DNA from: Nosocomiicoccus massiliensis
GTDB taxonomy: Bacteria > Bacillota > Bacilli > Staphylococcales > Salinicoccaceae
DNA: 50,437 nt
Direction: 5' to 3'
Assembly (NCBI RefSeq): GCF_000438455.1
Contig: NZ_CAVG010000145.1
Span: forward strand, 1-50,437
In this document: in pieces, positions 1-9,256 of the stretch
Layout: each line of letters opens with the position of its first letter
Position numbering within the stretch: the stretch's first letter is position 1
Notes under the pieces: generated by a model
What the model was told of the DNA's origin: nothing
What the model saw: the letters and a program-made list of their open reading frames with translations, nothing else
The model's database searches: none
Program-made: the position numbers and the translations under genes

Positions 1-110
1 AAATATCTAGATATATCTAACAAATTTCAGTCTCCAAACCTCATTTTTGTAAATAAGCCATGAGCGATAGTTCACTTCTTACCCTACAAGATAAAGAACA
101 CGCATAGCAC
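1..110. repeat. Partial copy of a dispersed intergenic repeat
   Basis: This non-coding stretch lies downstream of the minus-strand HlyC-like gene and runs off the window edge. It contains tatatctaaca, then tttttgtaaataa and atgagcgatagt, in the same order and spacing as in the repeat array at about 9.2-9.75 kb (copies near 9297, 9531 and 9715). The similarity fades after about base 90. Finding the same core more than 9 kb away indicates a dispersed family. No gene is seen here. Confidence 0.6.
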
Positions 111-1448
111 TTAATCTTCTGCTTCATCATCTTCGTAGTTATATAAACTTCTATAAAAAGCGATTGTCTTGATTGTGTGGTTGTCTGTTTCTAAGACGAC
201 CCACTTATCTTCTTTCGTATCGACAACATCACCTTCTGAGATGTCAGGGTTAATGTTTTGTAGCCATCCACCGATTGTGTCGATGTCTTCGCTGTCTTCA
301 AATTCGATACCGAACATTTCTTCTAAATCTGAAAGTAACATTCTTCCGTTAATGTGATACAGATTCTCTTCTTGTTCGACTTTAACGATTTCTGGTTCTT
401 CATCTTCGTCGAATTCGTCACGGATTTCACCGACGATTTCTTCGAGAATGTCTTCCATCGTCATCATACCTGCTGTTCCACCGTACTCATCGATGACGAG
501 TGCGATGTGGACGCGTTCTTTTTGCATTTTAATTAGCGCATCAGAAATGTGAGATACTTCAGTAATAACAGGCAGTTCGTGTATAAAGTCTTCGATGTTA
601 TCTGTTTTACCCGATAAATACTCTGTGAAATATTCTCTTACGTTTATAAATCCGATAATTTGGTCTTTATCTCCAGTTTCGTCTGTCACTGGATAACGTG
701 TAAAGCTATATTCGTTTACAGTTTCTAAGACACTTTCTAGCGTAATCGGTTGTTGCAGTGTGATCATTTGAGTTCTCGGAACCATAATATCTTTTGCGGC
801 TCTTTCATCAAATGAGAATATATTTTTCATATAAGCGAGCTCTGTTAAGTTGATTTCCCCGCTTTTATAACTTTGTGTCATAATAATTTTTAACTCTTCT
901 TCAGAGTGTGCATGTTCTGTCGCGACATCTTTGATACCAATGAGTCTCACTAAAAATCGTGCAGTTCCGTTCATTGACCATATTAATGGCTTCATGATAA
1001 CTCCAAATATATAGAGTGGTCTCGCAAATACCATACTCACTTTTTCAGCGTATTGAATCGCAACTGTTTTTGGTGCAAGTTCACCGACGACGACGTGTAT
1101 AAACGTCACGATTGTAAACGCGACAATAAAGCTAACGATTGTCATATACTCGTTTGGTATATTAATTAAGTCAAATAAAGGATTTAATAAAATTGCGAAT
1201 GTAGATTCACCAATCCAACCTAATCCTAGAGCTGTGATTGTAATCCCTAACTGACAGGCAGATAAATAATAATCGAGATGAACGATCATATGCTTCACTA
1301 ACTCAGCTTTTTTATTGCCCTCTTCAATTAGTTGATCGATTTTCGATAATCTCGCTTTAACAAATGCAAACTCAGACCCAACGAACATCATCGTCAGTAA
1401 AATGAGTAAAATAAATATAAATAAATTTAAGATTGTGGTCGTATCCAA
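111..1448 (-). CDS. CNNM/CBS-domain membrane protein of the HlyC/CorC family
   Basis: The 445-residue protein has the standard three-part layout. An N-terminal CNNM (DUF21) region with about four hydrophobic segments spans residues 1-190, a CBS pair spans about 215-340 (including VPRTQM and the [24 protein letters not shown] block), and a CorC/HlyC transporter-associated domain lies at about 355-435. Family members are linked to Mg or Co handling and to stress resistance; 'hemolysin' is a historical name. The start is a TTG at 1448, because the frame upstream contains no ATG or GTG before a stop. A strong Shine-Dalgarno (GGAGGTGA) lies about 22 bases upstream, with a small hairpin in between. 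The gene follows cydC by 36 bases and could be co-transcribed with it. Family assignment is firm; the transported ion is not known. Confidence 0.88.
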   Translation of the reverse strand: MDTTTILNLFIFILLILLTMMFVGSEFAFVKARLSKIDQLIEEGNKKAELVKHMIVHLDYYLSACQLGITITALGLGWIGESTFAILLNPLFDLINIPNEYMTIVSFIVAFTIVTFIHVVVGELAPKTVAIQYAEKVSMVFARPLYIFGVIMKPLIWSMNGTARFLVRLIGIKDVATEHAHSEEELKIIMTQSYKSGEINLTELAYMKNIFSFDERAAKDIMVPRTQMITLQQPITLESVLETVNEYSFTRYPVTDETGDKDQIIGFINVREYFTEYLSGKTDNIEDFIHELPVITEVSHISDALIKMQKERVHIALVIDEYGGTAGMMTMEDILEEIVGEIRDEFDEDEEPEIVKVEQEENLYHINGRMLLSDLEEMFGIEFEDSEDIDTIGGWLQNINPDISEGDVVDTKEDKWVVLETDNHTIKTIAFYRSLYNYEDDEAED

Positions 1449-1475
1449 TACGTTCCCGAACTCGGGGTCACCTCC
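1449..1475 (-). promoter_or_regulatory. Distant Shine-Dalgarno with intervening hairpin before a TTG start
   Basis: On the minus strand GGAGGTGA (1468-1475) is followed by CCCG-AGTT-CGGG (1455-1466) and then the TTG start at 1446-1448. The gap from Shine-Dalgarno to start is too long for normal initiation. Folding of the hairpin would bring the two closer. A different non-standard start codon is the main alternative. Confidence 0.4.
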
Positions 1476-1484
1476 ATTGATTAC

Positions 1485-3110
1485 CTATATATAGATAAGA
1501 ATGCATACGATACGTTTCTTTTTCCAATATAGTATTGATATTTTACCACATTCGCTTAATTTTGAATATATTTCTACATCATTCAAATATAAAACGTTCA
1601 GTGATTTTTTTAATTCTGAACTCTCTTCTTTTAACGCATGACTCGTAATCGTTTCAACAATTTCTCCCTCTTTTAAATAATGAATAAAATCAAACTGATC
1701 CAAATGACTTAAATCATGCGTCACGACGATTAATGTCTCTTGCTTTAATATAAGGTCCCACATTTTTTTTCGTAACGCATCGTTTAATCGAGCCGTCGGC
1801 TCGTCCATCATCCACGTATTTTTACGTTCTAAAATCATGCGAATCGCATGCAGGCGTTTCATTTCCCCTGCTGACATGTGACGAGTAGCGTACATATAGT
1901 CATCCAGTTCCAATTCTTTTAGTTCAAATTCATCCAAATACCCTTTTAACTCGTCCGCTTCAACTTCATTTTTACCGAACATCGTTAAATTATCTCTTAA
2001 AGTTCCGTTATAAAAATCTAAAAACTGAGGCATCACACTCGCATCTTCTGTAATTAAATGATGAAGTAACGTCGACTTCCCAGATCCACTCGGCCCAATA
2101 ATGACGTGCTTTTCACCTCGTTTAACGTTTAACGTCACATGTTTTAACACGTCGCGCTTTGAATTTTCATATCTAAACGTTAAGTCTTTAACTGATAACT
2201 CTTCGTTAAACGGTCGCTCACTCTCAGAGCGACCTTCGATTCTTTCTATCGTTCTTTTCACACGACTGAACTCGCTCACCGGCTGCATGACCGGAACGAG
2301 CACTTCGACGATGTTTATAAATATCAGAAGAACCATCGGTAATAGTAGTACATCATCCACCGCGTAAATAATGAGAGACAATCCAATAATTTGTAATAAC
2401 TGTGAAGTCATTCGCATTATATGTGTCATGTTCGCGCGCATAAATTTCTTGTCGTTATATCGCTCAATTAACGTCTCAATGTCGTGCTGCTTTTCATCAA
2501 TCTCTTTGTTGATGAAAAAATCCGTATACCCGTATATGAGACTATATATTTTTAAATAGAGCGTTGACTCCACGTTACTCTCTTCGTCATAAATACGTTC
2601 AAATACACGCTTAAAAATAAGTGGTACGACGAGTAAAACGAGCAATGAAAATGCGCTAAAAATAACGACGAGTTTCGTACTAACGAGTGCCGATAAAATA
2701 ACGACAATAACCGCAATCGAAACAGCCGTAATAATAGGGTAAACGATTCGAATGTAATACCCTTCAATATCATCAAAATGTTTATTTAAACGTTCGATTA
2801 ACCGGACGTCACGCGTCTTAGTGTGATTTGCCAATGTCTGATTTAAAAAATCAAGGCGCAAACGGTTGATCATTTGAAACGTCGCTTCATGCGAAAATAT
2901 GCGTTCAAAATATTTAAACACACCTTTTGATAGACCCATCAATTTAATAATCACGATAATAAAAATAATTGTAATGAGTGGTGGGCTAAAATAACTCAAG
3001 CTAATCATATACCCACTTAACCCGAATATCGAGACGCCAACGAGCCCACTTAAAATGCCGAGGATAATGCTGAAATATACTTTTATTTGTTCATTTTTAA
3101 AAAAGTTCAT
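1485..3110 (-). CDS. cydC: CydC-like ABC exporter half, ATPase-permease
   Basis: This 541-residue fused permease-ATPase is probably the CydC half of the heterodimeric CydDC exporter, which moves thiols to the outside face of the membrane for cytochrome bd assembly. Hydrophobic segments occupy about residues 8-60, 120-170 and 235-275. The nucleotide-binding domain has Walker A at 339-346 (GPSGSGKS), signature MSAGEMKRL at 412-420, Walker B with DEP at about 436-438 and the H-loop His at 465. The stretch between Walker A and the Q-loop Gln (362) is only about 17 residues, where about 40 is usual, so the domain is compacted. The start overlaps the cydD stop by four bases. The C-terminal tail of about 30 residues rich in K and I has no obvious counterpart. 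cydAB is not in this window. Confidence 0.78.
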   Translation of the reverse strand: MNFFKNEQIKVYFSIILGILSGLVGVSIFGLSGYMISLSYFSPPLITIIFIIVIIKLMGLSKGVFKYFERIFSHEATFQMINRLRLDFLNQTLANHTKTRDVRLIERLNKHFDDIEGYYIRIVYPIITAVSIAVIVVILSALVSTKLVVIFSAFSLLVLLVVPLIFKRVFERIYDEESNVESTLYLKIYSLIYGYTDFFINKEIDEKQHDIETLIERYNDKKFMRANMTHIMRMTSQLLQIIGLSLIIYAVDDVLLLPMVLLIFINIVEVLVPVMQPVSEFSRVKRTIERIEGRSESERPFNEELSVKDLTFRYENSKRDVLKHVTLNVKRGEKHVIIGPSGSGKSTLLHHLITEDASVMPQFLDFYNGTLRDNLTMFGKNEVEADELKGYLDEFELKELELDDYMYATRHMSAGEMKRLHAIRMILERKNTWMMDEPTARLNDALRKKMWDLILKQETLIVVTHDLSHLDQFDFIHYLKEGEIVETITSHALKEESSELKKSLNVLYLNDVEIYSKLSECGKISILYWKKKRIVCILIYI

Positions 3111-4642
3111 ACACTCACCTCTAGCGTTTTATTTTGCATAACGATATGTGTGTCCGCGATATCTAATAATGCACGTCGATGAACGACTGCGATAATTAAC
3201 GCATGTTCTTTTAGCTGACTTAAATGCTCTAATACGATTTCTTCAGTCGTTTCATCTAAAAACTCTGTCGGCTCGTCCATTAATACGATTTGTGGTCGTA
3301 ATAGTAATACACGTGCGAGTTTCAGTCGAACAATTTCTCCGCCACTTAACGGTACGTTATTGTTAATAATTAACGTGTCAAGGCCCGCTTCAAGATTCAT
3401 AATACTGTCGTAAAGTTGAAGTTCTTTTAAAGTACCGAGTATTTTATCTTCTTCGACATCGTTAAAATACTCTCTAAACGTCGTGTCTGATAAGTAAATA
3501 TCGTCAGATATATATAACACGTCGTCGGTAGGAATCGTTACTTGTCCCTTTGTTGGTGGGTGTAGTCCGGCGATCGTATTTAATAACGTCGTTTTCCCAA
3601 CACCAGATTTTCCTGTAATCGCAATGAGTCCTGATTTATTAAACTGAATAGACGTATTTTTAAGTAAGTCGCGGTCTGTCGCGATTGTAACATCGTGGAG
3701 CTGTAGCGACTCACCCTTTTCACGGTACTCTTCACGCGGTACTACTATTGACTCGTTCACTTTTTGTAAGTGACCGTCTGCTATTTTTCCGTTATGAAAT
3801 TCTGTCCCCATCACTTTTAATGATGAATAAAATTCAGGCGCCATGAGCAGTACGAAAAAGCTTTGGTAAAACGTAATATTTTCAAAGATGATAATACGTA
3901 ATCCGACCTCGAGCGCCGTTAGACCGATACCGAGTATCGTTATAAACTCGAGCATTAACGTCGATTGGAATGCATACTTTAGTATATGCATCGTCTTCGA
4001 TAAAAACTTGTCGTTACTCTTTTGTAACGCACGACTCGCTTCACGTTCAGCGTTCGTATAGGTGACCGTTTCTTTTCCGCGCACTAAATTTAAAAATAGC
4101 GTCCCCATCTCGTCGAACCCTGTCGCTTGCTCGAGTGCTTCATCTTCGGTTTTAAGGCCGACTAATATATAAAATAACGGTATAAATGGTGCCGTTGTAA
4201 GCAGGATAATCGCTGCAACTGGCTCTATAAAAAAGAGTGCACCGATAATTATAACGACCTTTGTCACAGTTAAAACGACCGTCGGTATAAAACTTTCTTG
4301 ATACGGACGATATTTTTCTAAATGGACAAATACTGCGTTTAAAATCGATTCGCTATCTCGCTTTGAATCGACGTGAATACTACGTGCAAGAGCTTTTGCT
4401 TTCTCTGTTAAGTTTTGACTTGCGACTTTACTCGTGTAGAAGTTATACATATATGTCACTAAGAAAAACAAGATAAAGTACACGATGAGCATTATAAATT
4501 CAGTCTTTACTGTCGTTTTGTTTATGATTAAATTTTCGAGTAGTTTTGATAGTTCGTGACCAAATAACAGATAACTCACTGCAATTACAGTTGAAATGAG
4601 CGTATAGATCACGATGTACTTTCTATCCAAATCTAACTTCAT
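3107..4642 (-). CDS. cydD: CydD-like ABC exporter half, ATPase-permease
   Basis: This 511-residue ABC exporter subunit is presumed to pair with the adjacent CydC. The permease part has hydrophobic segments at about 8-28, 47-68, 118-163 and 230-270. The ATPase part has Walker A at 344-351 (GKSGVGKT), signature LSGGE at 432-436, Walker B with MDEP and the H-loop His at 488. The expected Q-loop Gln is missing: the position reads YISDD (377-381). With the shortened CydC domain, this suggests two non-equivalent ATP sites, as in several heterodimeric exporters. A good ribosome-binding site (AGAGGTG) precedes the ATG. Only 49 bases separate it from moaA, and they hold a terminator, so it is either read through from the moa operon or has a promoter within moaA. 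Confidence 0.78.
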   Translation of the reverse strand: MKLDLDRKYIVIYTLISTVIAVSYLLFGHELSKLLENLIINKTTVKTEFIMLIVYFILFFLVTYMYNFYTSKVASQNLTEKAKALARSIHVDSKRDSESILNAVFVHLEKYRPYQESFIPTVVLTVTKVVIIIGALFFIEPVAAIILLTTAPFIPLFYILVGLKTEDEALEQATGFDEMGTLFLNLVRGKETVTYTNAEREASRALQKSNDKFLSKTMHILKYAFQSTLMLEFITILGIGLTALEVGLRIIIFENITFYQSFFVLLMAPEFYSSLKVMGTEFHNGKIADGHLQKVNESIVVPREEYREKGESLQLHDVTIATDRDLLKNTSIQFNKSGLIAITGKSGVGKTTLLNTIAGLHPPTKGQVTIPTDDVLYISDDIYLSDTTFREYFNDVEEDKILGTLKELQLYDSIMNLEAGLDTLIINNNVPLSGGEIVRLKLARVLLLRPQIVLMDEPTEFLDETTEEIVLEHLSQLKEHALIIAVVHRRALLDIADTHIVMQNKTLEVSV

Positions 4643-4658
4643 GTTTTACACCTCTATT

Positions 4659-4687
4659 AAAAAAACGTGAGAGTCTATCCTCTCACG
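4659..4687 (-). terminator. Rho-independent terminator after moaA
   Basis: An 8-bp stem (cgtgagag at 4666-4673 with ctctcacg at 4680-4687) has a 6-base loop. On the minus strand it is followed by a run of seven T. It starts five bases after the moaA stop and ends the molybdopterin operon. Confidence 0.85.
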
Positions 4688-4691
4688 CTTC

Positions 4692-5711
4692 TTATCCTCC
4701 AATATAGCTCATATCTATTTTACGACGTGCTTTGCGTTCTTCTTCTGTAATTTTATGACGAATTGCTGAATATTGATCGTCACGTTCATTCCACACGCCC
4801 ATTAAGATGTCTTCGAGTGCTTCATCTGAAATACCTTCACGCATGAGCGTTTTTATATCAAATCCTTCAGTTGCGAATAGACATCCGTAAAACTTACCAT
4901 CTGCAGATAGTCTAGCACGCGTACATGTTGAACAGAAGTTTTCAGACACACTCGTAATAAACCCTAAATGTGCATCTGTGTCCGTATGCTTATACACTTT
5001 CGCAACTTCCCCGTAGTACGCTGGTTCTACTGGCTCAAGCGTAAATTCTTCACGCAACATATCTAAAATATCTTCTTTAGATACGACTTTTTCGAAGTTC
5101 CAGCCGTTATCGTTACCGACATCCATAAATTCGATAAAACGTAACGTAATTGGCGTGTTTTTAAAATGACGTGCCATCGGTAAAATCTCATGGTCGTTTA
5201 ACCCTTTTTGTACGACCATATTGACTTTAATTTTAAAGCCGAGAGAAATCGCATAATCTATATTTTCTAATATTCTCGACGTACCAATGCCACGGTCGTT
5301 AATTTGACCAAATAGTTCGTCGTCCATCGCATCGAGTGAAATGTTTAAACGACGAAGCCCCGCGTCGTAAAGCTTTTGGCCATGTTTCTTTAACAGTAAC
5401 GCATTCGTCGTCATACCGATATCTTCTATACCTGGAATTTTATTTAATCGTGCGATAAGTTCGTGTAAGTCTTTACGCATTAACGGCTCACCACCTGTAA
5501 TACGTAATTTTTTGACACCGAGATCTGCGTATATACGCGCGAGTCTTTCAATTTCATCAAATGAAAGTAAATGCTCTTCTGGTAAAAACGCATAGTCATC
5601 GCCGAATATTTCTTTTGGCATGCAGTAGCTACATCTGAACTGACATTTATCCGTTACGGAAATACGAAGATCTCGTAACGGTCGTCCAAACTTATCAGTT
5701 ACTTGTTTCAT
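4692..5711 (-). CDS. moaA: GTP 3',8-cyclase MoaA
   Basis: This radical-SAM enzyme carries out the first step of molybdenum-cofactor synthesis, converting GTP to 3',8-cyclo-GTP for MoaC. The 339-residue protein has the radical-SAM CX3CX2C motif at C23, C27 and C30 (CQFRCSYC), the GGEPL motif, and the C-terminal second cluster motif CSTC with a third Cys 13 residues later. It ends in the Gly-Gly pair that is needed for function in this family. The ATG at 5711 has a clear ribosome-binding site (gagggat). It is the last gene of the moeA-mobB-moaE-moaD-mobA-moaA operon and is followed by a hairpin terminator. Confidence 0.96.
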   Translation of the reverse strand: MKQVTDKFGRPLRDLRISVTDKCQFRCSYCMPKEIFGDDYAFLPEEHLLSFDEIERLARIYADLGVKKLRITGGEPLMRKDLHELIARLNKIPGIEDIGMTTNALLLKKHGQKLYDAGLRRLNISLDAMDDELFGQINDRGIGTSRILENIDYAISLGFKIKVNMVVQKGLNDHEILPMARHFKNTPITLRFIEFMDVGNDNGWNFEKVVSKEDILDMLREEFTLEPVEPAYYGEVAKVYKHTDTDAHLGFITSVSENFCSTCTRARLSADGKFYGCLFATEGFDIKTLMREGISDEALEDILMGVWNERDDQYSAIRHKITEEERKARRKIDMSYIGG

Positions 5712-5721
5712 CGTATCCCTC

Positions 5722-6288
5722 CTAGAGAATATCCGTTTTACGATTAATGTTTACAAACATCGATTCATTGAGACCGTAGTCTTCAATGTTTAACGTTATA
5801 TAGTCTTGATGCTCTAAAAATTGTCGGATACTCAGTTTATTTGATTCGAGTTGTCTTTTTAAATCTTCGACGATTGTTTCACCGTGATACACACCGATTA
5901 ACGGATGTAGTTGCTCACCTTCCGTAACGACGATTTTGTTCGTTTCGATCGCCTTTTCGACTAACACTTTTAACCATGCACTCGGTACGTACGGCGTGTC
6001 TGTCGACACGATAATGACGTAGTCGTCTGGATATTCTTTCATCAATGCGTAAATTCCACCGAGTGGTCCGTGATCTATAAAACTTTCGTCATCTATCACC
6101 GTTTTATACGGATGAAATGCATCCTTTAATCGCGCGTTCGTATTGACGACAATTTCGTCGACGACTCCACTTTTCTTTAAACGATTCACGACGTGCATAT
6201 ACATCGGTGTATCGTTTAACGCATATAATGATTTGTCTGAACCAAATCGCGTTGAATTTCCGCCTGCTAATACTGCTCCAATTACCAT
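5722..6288 (-). CDS. mobA: Molybdenum cofactor guanylyltransferase MobA
   Basis: MobA joins GMP to molybdopterin-Mo to make the guanine dinucleotide cofactor used by DMSO-reductase-family enzymes such as nitrate reductase and formate dehydrogenase. The 188-residue protein opens with the nucleotidyltransferase motif [15 protein letters not shown] (residues 8-22) and has the acidic metal-binding stretch STDTPYV near residue 95. The start codon follows directly on the moaD stop, so translation is probably coupled. No molybdoenzyme gene is in the window, but the presence of mobA implies that one uses the dinucleotide form. Confidence 0.92.
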   Translation of the reverse strand: MVIGAVLAGGNSTRFGSDKSLYALNDTPMYMHVVNRLKKSGVVDEIVVNTNARLKDAFHPYKTVIDDESFIDHGPLGGIYALMKEYPDDYVIIVSTDTPYVPSAWLKVLVEKAIETNKIVVTEGEQLHPLIGVYHGETIVEDLKRQLESNKLSIRQFLEHQDYITLNIEDYGLNESMFVNINRKTDIL

Positions 6289-6522
6289 TTAACCACCACT
6301 CACTGGCGGGATAAGTGCTACGACGTCATCAGGTGCAATCGTCGACTCGTCTCTTTCAAATGATTCGTTCACTGCAACTTGAAACACTTCCCCGTCTAAT
6401 TCTGGATAATCGATATATAAACGCTCTTTTAATTCTTTCACTGTTATTGCGTCATGAATCGGTAGTTCAATATGATCGTCACCGATTTTTTCTTTTATAC
6501 TTGCAAATATTTTAATTTTCAT
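6289..6522 (-). CDS. moaD: Molybdopterin synthase sulfur-carrier subunit MoaD
   Basis: This small ubiquitin-like protein carries sulfur as a C-terminal thiocarboxylate. With MoaE it forms molybdopterin synthase, which turns cyclic pyranopterin monophosphate into molybdopterin. I start it at the ATG at 6522 (MKIKIFASIKEKIG), giving 77 residues, which matches the family. An in-frame upstream ATG would add 15 non-homologous residues. The protein ends in PPVSGG with the essential terminal Gly-Gly that MoeB adenylates. It overlaps moaE by 11 bases. Confidence 0.93.
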   Translation of the reverse strand: MKIKIFASIKEKIGDDHIELPIHDAITVKELKERLYIDYPELDGEVFQVAVNESFERDESTIAPDDVVALIPPVSGG

Positions 6523-6967
6523 CACGATCCACCTCCACACTCGAGTGATAATGTCTAGAGTCACCAATCCACTCTTCTCCGTCTTCCCAAATCTCTTTTT
6601 TCCATATTGGAACGATTTCTTTTAATCGATCGACTGCGTACATATTTGCACGGTACGCGTTATGTCGGTGAGGTGAAGACGTTAAAATAACTACCGCGAT
6701 TTCAGTCGCGTCGAGTTTACCGATTCGGTGTGCGATGCTCGTTTTTACACCTGGCCACTTTTCGCTTATCTCATCTGCGATTTGTGCGAGCATTTTTTCA
6801 GCCATCGGAATATATGCTTCGTACTCTAAATATACTGTCCGCGTGCCCTTAGTCCACTCACGCACGTGACCCGTGAACGTCACAAGACCACCTTGATGTT
6901 CGTCTAGAACATATTGTTGATATTTTACGATATCAATCGGTTCAGTTACTATTTCGAACTGCTTCAT
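6512..6967 (-). CDS. moaE: Molybdopterin synthase catalytic subunit MoaE
   Basis: MoaE is the large subunit of molybdopterin synthase. It binds the pyranopterin precursor and accepts sulfur from MoaD. The 151-residue protein shows the family hallmarks GHVREWTKGTRTVYLEYEAY (about 33-52), SSPHRHNAYRAN, and PIWKKEIWEDGEEW with the active-site lysines. It overlaps mobB at its start (ATGA) and moaD at its end, which would help produce the two subunits together. Confidence 0.95.
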   Translation of the reverse strand: MKQFEIVTEPIDIVKYQQYVLDEHQGGLVTFTGHVREWTKGTRTVYLEYEAYIPMAEKMLAQIADEISEKWPGVKTSIAHRIGKLDATEIAVVILTSSPHRHNAYRANMYAVDRLKEIVPIWKKEIWEDGEEWIGDSRHYHSSVEVDRDEN

Positions 6968-7410
6968 CTATTTTTACTCCAACCTTTAAACCATTGTAAT
7001 ATCGCATCTTGATCTGATGCTACGTTATAGTAGTTTACCACATTTGACAGCTCTAAATCTCTTATATCGCCTTTTTCACCCGTGAACGAATGCGTGAGGA
7101 CAATCTTGTCATAATCTTTGCTTTTATAACCTTCGACTAAAACGACGTCGACTTTACCGTTCAAAGCTTCGATTTGTTCTTCTAAATCCGGCACTTTGTT
7201 GTCATGGTAAATTGTATAGTTCGGTGTGTTTAAAATTGTATAGTCACTCAGTCGACTGAACTTTCCAGTGTCTGTCGATTCATCGATATCGATGTGATGA
7301 TGTTTTATTACGGCTGCTTTTAAGTTCGAATCTTTCAATATTTTTAGAAATTCCACGATTAACATCGTTTTACCGGTGTCTTTATATCCAACGACTTGTA
7401 AAATTTTCAT
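6964..7410 (-). CDS. mobB: Molybdopterin-guanine dinucleotide adapter protein MobB
   Basis: MobB is a small GTP-binding protein thought to assist MobA or deliver the guanine dinucleotide cofactor. The 148-residue protein has a P-loop near its start (GYKDTGKT, residues 8-15), followed by KAAVIKHHHIDID and DVVLVEGYKSKDYDKI, all typical of the family. Its ATG overlaps the moeA stop in an ATGA, and its own stop overlaps the moaE start in the same way. Confidence 0.92.
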   Translation of the reverse strand: MKILQVVGYKDTGKTMLIVEFLKILKDSNLKAAVIKHHHIDIDESTDTGKFSRLSDYTILNTPNYTIYHDNKVPDLEEQIEALNGKVDVVLVEGYKSKDYDKIVLTHSFTGEKGDIRDLELSNVVNYYNVASDQDAILQWFKGWSKNR

Positions 7411-8654
7411 TGTAGAATCGAAAAGTGTGACACACCACTCGTCACATCTGTCAGCATTACTTGTACTTCATCTCCTGCTTCAAATCCACGCGTACCACCT
7501 GGTAATACGATAACTCCGTTACTTCTCGCAATCGACGTTACGGCGTTTGACTTATTAAATCCAGACGGTTTTGAAATGACTTTCCCGTCGACAAAGTCAA
7601 TCTCAGCACGGACAAATCGCGTAAACGGATTTGGCTTTTTAAAGTCTTCTCCAAGCGTCGCGTTCACGAATGGCGCGAATGCTCGTGCAGAGCCTTGCAT
7701 GAGTAATATCGCAGGACGAGCGAATAACTCAAATCCTGAATAACATGCAGATGGGTTCCCACTTAAACCGAATAAGAACTTGCCTTTTGCCCTTGCGACT
7801 GTCGTAACACTACCTGGTCGCATTGCCACTTTGTTAAACAGAACTTCCGCGCCGAGTTTTTCATAGACTTTCGGAAGTAAGTCGTAATCTCCAACAGACA
7901 CACCACCTGTTGTGATAACTGCGTCGACTTCGTTAAACATTTTTTCAACTTTTTCTAGAAGTGTATCTAGATTATCTTCTTCTAAATCATAGCGCTTAGC
8001 GTGTACGCCAATTCTCTCTAACTGCGCCATGATCATCGGTGTGTTTGAATTTCTAATTTTACCGCGCTCTAACTCGTCAGATACTTCAAGTAGTTCGCTT
8101 CCTGTCGATAAAACGCCGACAACTGGGACGCGGTAGACATTCACTTCAGCGTATCCAAATGTCGCAAGCGTTGCGACTGTACCTGGGTTGATTTGGCTTC
8201 CTTTATGGACGATAATGTCGCCTTTTTTACACTCTTCACCTTGCATTGCAACGTTATCGTACGCGTTAAACGTTTTACGTATCGTGAACGTATTGCCGTC
8301 AATATTTGCCTGTTCAAACATCACGACCGTGTCCGCAGATTTCGGTAATTCTGCACCTGTCATAATACGGAATGCTTCATTTTCTTTTAGTTCGTAGTCA
8401 CTCGTACTGCCAGCGGGTACTTCATCTACAACAGTGAACGTTGCACCTTTACCTGAATCTGCACTACGGATCGCAAACCCATCCATCGCTGAGCGCGTAA
8501 ATAACGGCACGTCATGAGTTGCTGTTAAATCCTCTGAAAGATAACGATTATAACTCTCTTCGAGTTTCACTGTTTCAGTATCTATATGTGTAACATTTTC
8601 TACTACTTTAGTTACGGCATCAAAAACTGGGATTGGTTGTCTATTTAAAGTCAC
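7407..8654 (-). CDS. moeA: Molybdopterin molybdenumtransferase MoeA
   Basis: MoeA inserts molybdate into adenylated molybdopterin. The 415-residue length is normal for the family. Recognisable blocks include TRSAMDGFAI (substrate binding), MTGAELP, the MoCF-fold segments VGVLSTGSELLE and VITTGGVSVGDYD, and FGLSGNPSAC. The start is the GTG at 8654, preceded by AAAGGAGAG. It is the first gene of the minus-strand moa operon and diverges from moaC across a 68-base spacer, so both directions must be driven from there. Confidence 0.95.
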   Translation of the reverse strand: MTLNRQPIPVFDAVTKVVENVTHIDTETVKLEESYNRYLSEDLTATHDVPLFTRSAMDGFAIRSADSGKGATFTVVDEVPAGSTSDYELKENEAFRIMTGAELPKSADTVVMFEQANIDGNTFTIRKTFNAYDNVAMQGEECKKGDIIVHKGSQINPGTVATLATFGYAEVNVYRVPVVGVLSTGSELLEVSDELERGKIRNSNTPMIMAQLERIGVHAKRYDLEEDNLDTLLEKVEKMFNEVDAVITTGGVSVGDYDLLPKVYEKLGAEVLFNKVAMRPGSVTTVARAKGKFLFGLSGNPSACYSGFELFARPAILLMQGSARAFAPFVNATLGEDFKKPNPFTRFVRAEIDFVDGKVISKPSGFNKSNAVTSIARSNGVIVLPGGTRGFEAGDEVQVMLTDVTSGVSHFSILQ

Positions 8655-8677
8655 TAAAATCTCTCCTTTTGATATAA

Positions 8678-8706
8678 TTAACGTAATACTTATGAACTAT
8701 TATACT
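8678..8706 (+). promoter_or_regulatory. Candidate sigma-A promoter for moaC
   Basis: A TATACT -10 box (8701-8706) lies 17 bases after a weak -35 box TTAACG (8678-8683), 17 bases before the moaC start. The -35 match is poor, so an activator could be involved. The spacer also has to contain the moeA promoter on the other strand. Confidence 0.45.
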
Positions 8707-8722
8707 AAAAAGAGGGATTTTA

Positions 8723-9199
8723 ATGTCTAAGTTTACTCACTTTAACGAAGAAGGACGCGCAAAAATGGTCGACGTCTCAGAAAAAAATGTCACGTCACGC
8801 GTTGCAACTGCAGAAAGCGTGATCGAGGTCAGTCAAGAAATATATGAAGGCATCATTAACGAAAAGATGAAAAAAGGTGACGTGTTAGCAGTCGCACAAA
8901 TCGCTGGAATTATGGCAGCGAAAAACACGCATCAAATCATCCCGATGTGCCATCCACTACAACTTTCTGGAATCGACATCTCATTTAAATGGGATACGGA
9001 TGACGGATACAAACTACACATCAAAGCAACAGTAAAAGTCAAAGGCCAAACAGGAGTGGAAATGGAAGCTTTAACAGCCGCAAGCGCTGCAGCACTCACA
9101 GTGTACGACATGTGTAAAGCGCTCGATAAAGGTATGATCATCAAAGAAACTAAGCTATTAAGTAAATCTGGCGGGAAATCCGGAGATTATTCGGTTTAG
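8723..9199 (+). CDS. moaC: Cyclic pyranopterin monophosphate synthase MoaC
   Basis: MoaC works directly after MoaA, converting cyclo-GTP to cyclic pyranopterin monophosphate. The 158-residue protein carries the signature [18 protein letters not shown] at about 73-90, the G-V-EMEAL motif ([10 protein letters not shown]), and a C-terminal Lys-rich [10 protein letters not shown] ribosome-binding site (agaggg) precedes the ATG. It is the only gene of the cluster on the plus strand. It is followed by a G-rich stretch and then the repeat array, without an obvious standard terminator. Confidence 0.95.
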   Translation: MSKFTHFNEEGRAKMVDVSEKNVTSRVATAESVIEVSQEIYEGIINEKMKKGDVLAVAQIAGIMAAKNTHQIIPMCHPLQLSGIDISFKWDTDDGYKLHIKATVKVKGQTGVEMEALTAASAAALTVYDMCKALDKGMIIKETKLLSKSGGKSGDYSV

Positions 9200-9256
9200 G
9201 TGATGGATGTGGGGGGTGGGGTGCTTTTGAAGTGTGTTTTTATTCTTTTGCCGAGT

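Noticed and set aside
6523-6567. Longer moaD start with 15 extra residues
   Set aside because: The extra residues do not fit the ubiquitin-like family, and the internal ATG gives exactly the expected length.
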